The translations under genes and the position numbers were made by a program. The notes under the pieces were generated by a model. It did not search any database. It saw only the letters and a list, made by a program, of their open reading frames with translations, and was not told the origin of the DNA. This document shows, one piece after another, positions 57,887 to 64,000 of a DNA stretch of 64,000 nt (positions are counted from its first letter, which is position 1; each line of letters opens with the position of its first letter). Location: contig OY754975.1 in NCBI GenBank assembly GCA_963576475.1, positions 17,220,381-17,284,380 on the forward strand, given 5' to 3'. Source of the stretch: Molanna angustata (taxonomy: Eukaryota > Arthropoda > Insecta > Trichoptera > Molannidae).

Positions 57887-58729
57887 GTTACATGTAATAC
57901 ATGAGATCCAAATGTCGATGGCGATAGTATGCATAATTTATTTATTGGTAAAATAACAGGTTAAAACCTATAAATATTTTACACGATTATCAATTAAACA
58001 ATTATATAACTACAAAATAATTAAAGAATACGTACCAAACTATAAACACAAATTAATAAATATTTTGAGATATTTTGTTTTCTATATATAACATGTAGGT
58101 ATATATGTAAGGATAGGATAGTATGGAGGTCAGTCTGTTTTTCCTACCCAGAATATGAAAACAGCATGATGTATGTTTGTAGATTAAGTAGGTATCAAAC
58201 TATTGAGTGAGATATTGTGTAGTGTTTACTGCCTTACGAATCGTATGAAACGATGTCGTCACTAAATTCATTTTTTATAAAGATTGTTAAAAAAAATTGA
58301 GATGTACCTAATACTACATTGTTCATATTTTTTATAGAAAATTGGTTTTTGGGATATATGGAAAAATAAAGTAAAATTAAAAAGTGGATAACCCCTGACT
58401 GAAACAATAATTCTAAATTATGAGTATGAAAGTTTTGTAGACCTATAACTATCTATATATTCTGAAATTTTTTGGCTCTATAAATTGAGCGGATCATAAG
58501 TTATATGGGGAGGGGGGACACACTAAATGTTCTACTCCGAATTCTGAGTAAATCCGTATATATAGAACTCATATGCTGCGAAGCCTCTAAGTTGGTGTTT
58601 TTTTTTATTTTAATTTTGGAAAAACCGTGAAAAATATAGACCTTGCATACAAAAATCGCGTATCTTGGCTTGATACTTTGTCGATATGTTAGGAGAATAA
58701 AATTCTCTTGAACAAATCGTTAGTTGGAT
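57887..58729 (+). mobile_element. Family B element, copy 7, with small insertion
   Basis: ACTAGTTACATGTAATACAT...ATCCAAATGTCGATGG at left; AACAAATCGTTAGTTGGAT at right. An extra ~80 bp at ~57939-58020 (TATTTATTGGTAAAATAACA...) is absent from other copies and flanked by ATAATT on both sides. Confidence 0.8.
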
Positions 58730-59072
58730 GACTATGTTGGATGTTGGATGACAATAGGTGTAGACAATATTGTGGCAGCTTGTTAAGGGAAAGGAGATTT
58801 TTACTCAACGTCGACATATCCTGGAGCTAAAAACTTACATGCCTACGTTCCCATCGCTGCTGCAAGATTGCAAGAAATGTAGGTAAAGCAGAACCCAATG
58901 AATTTTGATGAAAGTCAGAAAATATGTCAAAACTCGTAAAGCATTTGAAACTAAATCTTCGCAGACCTTAACGATGTGCCTATGGTTTTCGGTGAATATG
59001 TTACCACGTTAAAATTAAAAAATCCAACACCTGTGGAGAAAAGTATATTCAAAGAAATGTTATAACTAGTGT

Positions 59073-59189
59073 AAGAGCCCGTGACTGCCAGGATTACGTC
59101 ATTTTGTAGTGGTCCATACTAAATTTCTACTTATACTTAAGCCTAATTTTGATTAAATCATGAGGTAAATTTAACGGTCACGGGCTCTT
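59073..59189. mobile_element. 117-bp MITE with 13-bp inverted ends
   Basis: AAGAGCCCGTGAC (59073-59085) and GTCACGGGCTCTT (59177-59189) are perfect inverted repeats; AT-rich, non-coding interior. Confidence 0.75.
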
Positions 59190-59218
59190 GGTCTTTAAAT
59201 TTAATTACCGTTATCGCA

Positions 59219-59461
59219 GGGTTACTCATGAAGTTGATTAAAATAAGATCAGCTTCAGACTTAAGCAATTTTTGAGGCTAAAATAAATTGAATAATAATA
59301 TGAATTTATACAAAATTGAATAGTAATTTCATCCTAAACTTTGATCATAACAAGTTTTTTTATGATTAAATGTAGAGAAAGATTAATATAAGGTTATGAT
59401 CGAGTATTGCTTTATACATTTTTAAGATTAAGGCAAGAAAAAAACGTTGTCATGAGTAGCC
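59219..59461. mobile_element. Family G MITE, copy 2 (intact ends)
   Basis: Ends GGTTACTCATGA and TCATGAGTAGCC are inverted with one mismatch in 12. The ~243-bp interior is shared with 47961-48195. Confidence 0.8.
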
Positions 59462-59671
59462 TTGGATTATGGTGACCAAAGGATCGCTGTAGATCATCTT
59501 CAGAGATCTAGAGCAATTTCTAACTTTGATATTTTGAATTCCGACTGATTGTTAAAAACTGTAACGTCAAAAGCTTAAAAATATTCGACATTAAAAATGC
59601 GTGGTCTTAAAAATGAATCTATTTTTTGTTTTCTTTTCTGTTTTTCGAATACAATTGGTAACAATTTGTAT

Positions 59672-59681
59672 TTTATTTATT
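59672..59681 (-). promoter_or_regulatory. Poly(A) signal of the BESS gene
   Basis: Two overlapping AATAAA hexamers on the minus strand, ~30 bp past the stop codon at 59709-59711. Confidence 0.7.
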
Positions 59682-59708
59682 ACAAAAAAAACATATAAGT
59701 AATGATAA

Positions 59709-60224
59709 CTATAAATTTTGCATTCCAAAATGTCGAGATGTTCTGCTGTCTGCCGTGCCTGTACTGCTGTCCAACTGTGACATCATATTTGATGAATTGG
59801 CCGAGTTGGGATGTCCATAACTTGATTGCGGTTCACATTCCAGTTGGCTAAGTCGTTCTTGGACCATCACCGACTGCAACTTTTCCTGGCAAATGAGAGC
59901 CCGTCTGAGAGGCATATTTTTCAACTGAATGGCTAAACTCTTACAAAACACGTCAAACTCGTGCTCCTCCTCGTTGCTCTGTTGAGATATTTTTTCCAAC
60001 AAATGGACGGCATTTTCAATGTAAGGTTTATTCTGCTGATTGGAGTTTGTCATCTTTGGTATTTTTGAACTGGGTTGTAAACGATCTTCTGTTGTTGTTG
60101 ATTCAGTTTGATTGTGGTTTCTTTTGAAGGGTTCCGATACTGTGGAATCGTTCTCGATGTTGTCTTCGTCTGTCTCGTAGTTTTGATCTTCGTCTTCATC
60201 TTCGGCTTTAGATACAGAATCATT
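59709..60224 (-). CDS. BESS-motif (MADF/BESS-type) regulator, last exon
   Basis: A minus-strand terminal exon. The acceptor TTATTTTTCAG is followed by NDSVSKAEDEDEDQ at 60224, in phase 0; frame in front of the acceptor is intronic read-through. The product has an acidic start (~res 7-25), a KR-rich stretch (FKRNHNQ), a Ser/Thr/Gln-rich linker, then EEHEFDVFCKSLAIQLKNMP and LRRALICQEKLQSVM, which fit the BESS motif (D-F-S-a-LK-LP-r), and a polar tail ending RHFGMQNL-stop. In insects BESS motifs sit C-terminal to a MADF/Myb-SANT DNA-binding domain in Adf-1/DIP1-like nuclear proteins and mediate protein-protein contacts. The MADF exon is not visible, so it must lie beyond 64000 or the protein lacks it. 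Composition and intact frame argue for a live host gene. Confidence 0.75.
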   Translation of the reverse strand, partial: NDSVSKAEDEDEDQNYETDEDNIENDSTVSEPFKRNHNQTESTTTEDRLQPSSKIPKMTNSNQQNKPYIENAVHLLEKISQQSNEEEHEFDVFCKSLAIQLKNMPLRRALICQEKLQSVMVQERLSQLECEPQSSYGHPNSANSSNMMSQLDSSTGTADSRTSRHFGMQNL

Positions 60225-61920
60225 CTGAAAAATAATAAATATACTAGTCAAATTAAACATGTTATTTCTTTGTTTTCTTTCCCTGAATATAAAATATTTC
60301 ATTGGATAAGTACCTACAATATACCATTGTAATAACATGTAAATATAACATCAACTTATTTCCGCATAATTAATAAATATAATCGCTCCCTACCCCCTAA
60401 CCAAACCAGCAATGATAAAACAAAAGTAAAAAAAACTGATAAGAAATAATTTCATTGTACTTAAATGATTCTGATTATTATATCTCATATTTTTGATGAA
60501 TTCGTTTTTAAGATCTGCGTACATTTAAAACCTTTTAACATATTTCAAGACACAAATTTAATTCATAATTTATTTTTGATATGTTTGAACATTTATTAAT
60601 GTTTTATGTTTCATAATCAATAAAAATAATAGATAGGTACTTCTCACGTGTAATATAAATATTATGCTAAATAGGAGGTCGGTTTCAATTTATCAAATTT
60701 AGTTAGGTAGGTAGTGAATTTTCGCATCGTCATATGTATATTGTAAAGGTTTATATCTGTTAGGTATATATTTTCAGAAAATAGCTGAGACAAATCACAC
60801 CATTATTTTAATTCGATTGAAAATAATTTTAATAAAAATTTCAAAAAAAAATAAAGCCTTCTAATACATTTGTGACTTTATGAAGCTCGATTTCGCTGAA
60901 TTAGATAACGTAAAAAATATCAACTTTTGGAAAAAGCTCCCAAATACAAACTGACTTTTGAGAAAAAAAAGATCGAACAAAGAACATCATTTATTCTCTA
61001 CCGGTTACCCTCAATATGAAACGATAAAAAAGAGCATGAAAACTTACGCAATAACATAAAATATAACCAAATGCCTAAAAAATACCCAGAAAAGAGAATT
61101 CCACTTGTAAAAACAGTGGCCTACGATATATATGCGCGCGCTTTTTACCGACATCGAACTTAGTGCTGTCGTTTCACCTAGGTAGCGCAGCATTACGTTC
61201 ATCTAAATACATACATTGCAGTACCTATTACCTAATGTTTAATTTACTAAATATTTATAAAGTATTTTTTTATTTAATTTTGAAACATTTACCTAGGTAT
61301 TTAGTAAGTGGTAAAATGAAACATGAAGATAAATTCAATATTGTTTTATATTTCATTCCGCTACTTTTAAAATATTAACATCCATAATGCTTATTTCTGT
61401 TATTATGTATATTGATGTAATTGAAATTAATTAGGTTTATACACAAATATTTTTAAAAATGTAGTAGATAAACAATAATATAAAATGTACCTATGTTTTC
61501 ATTGGCAATTTAAAAAACTAAGAAATTAATAAATACATCAATTAGTTATTAAAAAAAATCAGCAAAGGATTACAACTAAAAATATTTCAAATTGCAAAAC
61601 ATTATTACCTATTAGTATATTGACAATTATTATTGAATGAAAAAATAGAAGATTAATATGTGTACAAAATGAAATAAACCTTATTATTAGGATTATGTAA
61701 ACAATGCTATTTCAAATCGACTATGTGACACAATGGCAATGATTTAAAATGACCAGTTTTAAGGCCTTTATTTATTAGACGAAATAGTTGTTCTTTAAAT
61801 TTATTATCAATGTATATCATAAAATAACAGTATTTTATTCGATTATAATTTTTAAAATGTAAGTCTACGAAGAGAAGGCCCTCATAGTTAATAAAATATT
61901 TCAATGAAACCCGAAAAGAT
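60225..61920 (-). other. Probable intron of the BESS gene
   Basis: No further exon, repeat family or RNA gene recognised; AT-rich. Confidence 0.4.
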
Positions 61921-61924
61921 GATC

Positions 61925-63385
61925 AATATAATAATTTTTGTAATTTTCTGCCAACACCTGTTTTTTGCATAGACACTTCATCATTTTTCTCTTTTACTAA
62001 ATTATTTAAAAGTATTTTACAAGTCCTATAAGTAATACTTTTTTGTAATGGATCAATAAGGGTTTTATTACATTGACATTCTTTTAGTACATCATTATCA
62101 TGCCTGAAATAATCTTTTAGTTTTAAGACCTTATCTAATAAATTTAGCTGACGCTGACTATTCAAAAAAGGTAGTGTTGAGTATTTAAAATATTTTGTAA
62201 TGTGAACCATACATTAGATGTAGCATTATAGAATATGCGGTGGGCAATATTAATTTACCACGATCTAATTCCATAACTAGTTCTTTAGGGACATTTTCTA
62301 CGTCTATTTCTTTATCTATTGATTGTAACCATGATATGCAAGTGGAACAATTTTTAATTCTAATTAATTATTTTCTAACATTATATCCCGAAATATAAAT
62401 TAAAATTGGCAGAATATCTTCAGGAACATTCTCTAATTCAAATTCTAAATTTAAAATATCACTGAACATACTGAGATCAATAAGATCACGATCGATGATT
62501 GATATTTTCGAAGGAATCAGCGTGTCTAATGTAATACTAATACCCTGATTCGTAAATATAACAAAATTTTTGAAACGAAGTTTTCTTTCACTTTACAAAA
62601 CTTGCATATAACTTATATAATAATTTCCTCCACATATTTGTCGATAACATCCTAATCTACTTTCTAAGTCATGTTCTATACTTAATAATAAATATTCAAT
62701 ATTATAATTTTCAAACATGTATGAAAATAAATCTTAAAATGCATCTAATGTATTGATGAGTGACTGGAAAGTCTGTGCAGTTAAAGAATCATTATTAGGT
62801 ACAGTGAACCGCCAACGTTTTAACCAATGAGACATTTTATTTAAAAACTCTATATGTTCTGTACAATTAGGTCTAATTGGTTCCCTATATGGATCATTAA
62901 ATCTTTTACCCTCATAAGCACTATGAACGTTATTAATACATTTTAATCCAGCAATTGTTTTTTCGTTAAAAATTTTAAGAGCCAAAGAAACATTTATTTA
63001 TGAATTGTAGATGGATACAAGACTTTGTAAGACAATAAATGACCAAATTTAACCAAAGAGTCTTTCTCAACTTCATACATTTGTTGTAAATGTCTGAACT
63101 TTGCCACACAAAATTTGTTAAAATCATTTATATCTGGAACAGTATTTACAGATTTTTTACCTATCCAATTATTTCTAATGCACTTAATTATGTGTAGGTA
63201 CAGTATCAAATATAAAAAAAAACAATTTTCTATTGCTATCTAAAGGATGTGGGATGCTTGTTCGCAAAATTTTGTTTGGGCGGAATAATTCGAATGTTTT
63301 TCTATTTACAGCATTGTTATCTGAAACTAAAGAAATAATTTTAAACCCAATGTTCTCAAGTTCATGTATATTATCTGACAAAACT
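61925..63385 (-). pseudogene. P-element / THAP9-type transposase, decayed
   Basis: Minus-strand blocks in transposase order: HELENIGFKIISLVSDNN-VNRKTFELF (~63370-63280), FFFIFDTV..HIIKCIRNNW (~63220-63150), then FRHLQQMYEVEKDSL, FGHLLSYKVLYPSTIHK, LALKIFNEKTIAGL (~63000-62930), a His/Trp-rich RWRFTVPNNDSLTAQTFQSL block, GCYRQICGGNYY, then ILIYISGYNVRK..CSTC (~62400-62340) and ELDRGKLILPTAYS (~62260). SDxx..NR, HxIKxIRNNW and the Y-x2-GY-x2-RK..CxxC tail are P-element/THAP9 family features (RNase H-like catalytic region with inserted domain). Frameshifts near 63205, 63000, 62720, 62600 and 62360 make it inactive. The N-terminal THAP finger and the element termini are not seen. It lies in the presumed intron of the BESS gene, same strand. 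Confidence 0.82.
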
Positions 63386-63599
63386 CCTTAAAAGGGGAAT
63401 AGTGACACAAGTCCCTGTTGTATACTTACAAAATGACTGATATAGGTAGTTGAATGTGACGCTCGTCGCTTGTAATATCGCAAAAAAATTGACCCTAATA
63501 AAATTTCAAGGCTCATACGAAAATGTTGCGTCACAAAATGCTCGTAGCGCAACACAAAAAAAAATCGACTCAAATTATTTAAAAAATATTGCGTCACAA

Positions 63600-63720
63600 A
63601 TTGCAGATCATCATATTCGCCCTTTCTCATCCAGTGTTGAGCATAGGCCTCCCCCTGAGACCTCCCAGCTCTCTATACCGGGCAGACCGCATCCGACCGC
63701 CCCCAAACACTCATTTGATA
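63600..63720 (+). mobile_element. Retrotransposon 3'-region scrap
   Basis: GTTGAGCATAGGCCTCCCCC followed by a GC-rich block; this word is widespread in 3' parts of lepidopteran RTE-like elements. Confidence 0.45.
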
Positions 63721-63754
63721 TCTCATCGGACCATACTTCATGTAAATGGGAAAC

Positions 63755-63885
63755 GCCTTTAATAAAATAAATAAATATATAAATAATTAAATAAAATAAA
63801 TAAATTAATTAATTAATTAATAAATAAATTAATACATAAATAAATAAATAATAAAAAAAAATGATTAAGTAAATAAATAATTTAT
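63755..63885 (+). repeat. AT-rich simple repeat (AAATAAATA / TTAATTAAT)
   Basis: About 130 bases built from AAATA and TAAT units, perhaps a long retroposon tail. Confidence 0.8.
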
Positions 63886-63904
63886 CTATTTTAGGTCGCC
63901 TTTA

Positions 63905-64000
63905 AACCTGGTAAACCTCTGGTCGGCACGATGTGGAGGCTGATATAAGAGCGCTGGGCCTTACCAACTGGAAGAGAGCCGCAGAGTGTAGGGAAGAATG
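63905..64000 (+). pseudogene. Non-LTR retrotransposon C-terminal fragment (runs off window)
   Basis: Plus frame: HDVEADIRALGLTNWKRAAE then CREEW, an RTE/Jockey-like ORF2 end, cut by the window edge. Related to 52655-52705. Confidence 0.7.

Overview
The window looks like AT-rich nuclear DNA from an insect, most likely a moth or butterfly. Reasons: a spliced gene with GT-AG introns; a eukaryotic tRNA gene with internal A/B boxes and a T-run terminator; GGTACCTAC-type motifs, (TATG)n and AATAAATA-type retroposon tails; and RTE/CR1/Jockey-like debris of the kind common in Lepidoptera. The order is an inference from style, not from a search. There is no bacterial, phage or CRISPR-like sequence.

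Only two stretches look like working protein-coding genes. At the left edge (1-1864, minus) is the 5' part of a ZNHIT3-like HIT zinc-finger gene in three exons that splice in frame; exon 3 runs off the window. Near the right end (59709-60224, minus) is the last exon of a MADF/BESS-type regulator, with a BESS motif and a poly(A) signal; its upstream exons are not seen. A tRNA-Arg(CCT) gene (2085-2157, plus) sits head-to-head with the zinc-finger gene.

The 57 kb between them is a layered deposit of mobile-element remains. Recurrent families are: (A) a ~184-bp near-palindromic MITE starting GGGGGCAAGTCTGG, 6 copies; (B) a ~1-kb non-coding element with ATCCAACTGTCGAT-like ends, 9 copies or fragments; (C) a ~460-560-bp element with ACTCCTCACTA inverted ends, 3 copies; (D) a CAGCCGATGACAGG repeat, 4 copies; (E) a ~290-bp repeat, 2 copies; (F) a ~90-bp repeat, 2 copies; (G) a ~240-bp MITE with GGYTACTCATGA ends, 2 copies; SINE-1 (5 copies) and SINE-2 (3 copies plus scraps); a hAT-like element with an 8-bp target duplication; a 2.1-kb long-inverted-repeat element; and many 3'-truncated non-LTR retrotransposon pieces. 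A decayed P-element/THAP9-type transposase lies at 61925-63385. Nesting is up to three deep and can be read from broken copies.

Tandem arrays include a perfect 29-bp x5 array (3936-4080), a 36-bp array grown from a retrotransposon 3' end (28447-28825), and degenerate ~67-bp and ~130-bp arrays (40165-41810). The least expected signal is a pair of small elements with 28-36-bp perfect inverted repeats enclosing a hammerhead-like CTGANGA-stem-GAAA motif (3307-3489 and 43793-43950).

The two host genes need not be functionally related; between them only the tRNA gene and a few GC-richer patches (candidate promoters or first exons) are likely to be anything but transposon remains.
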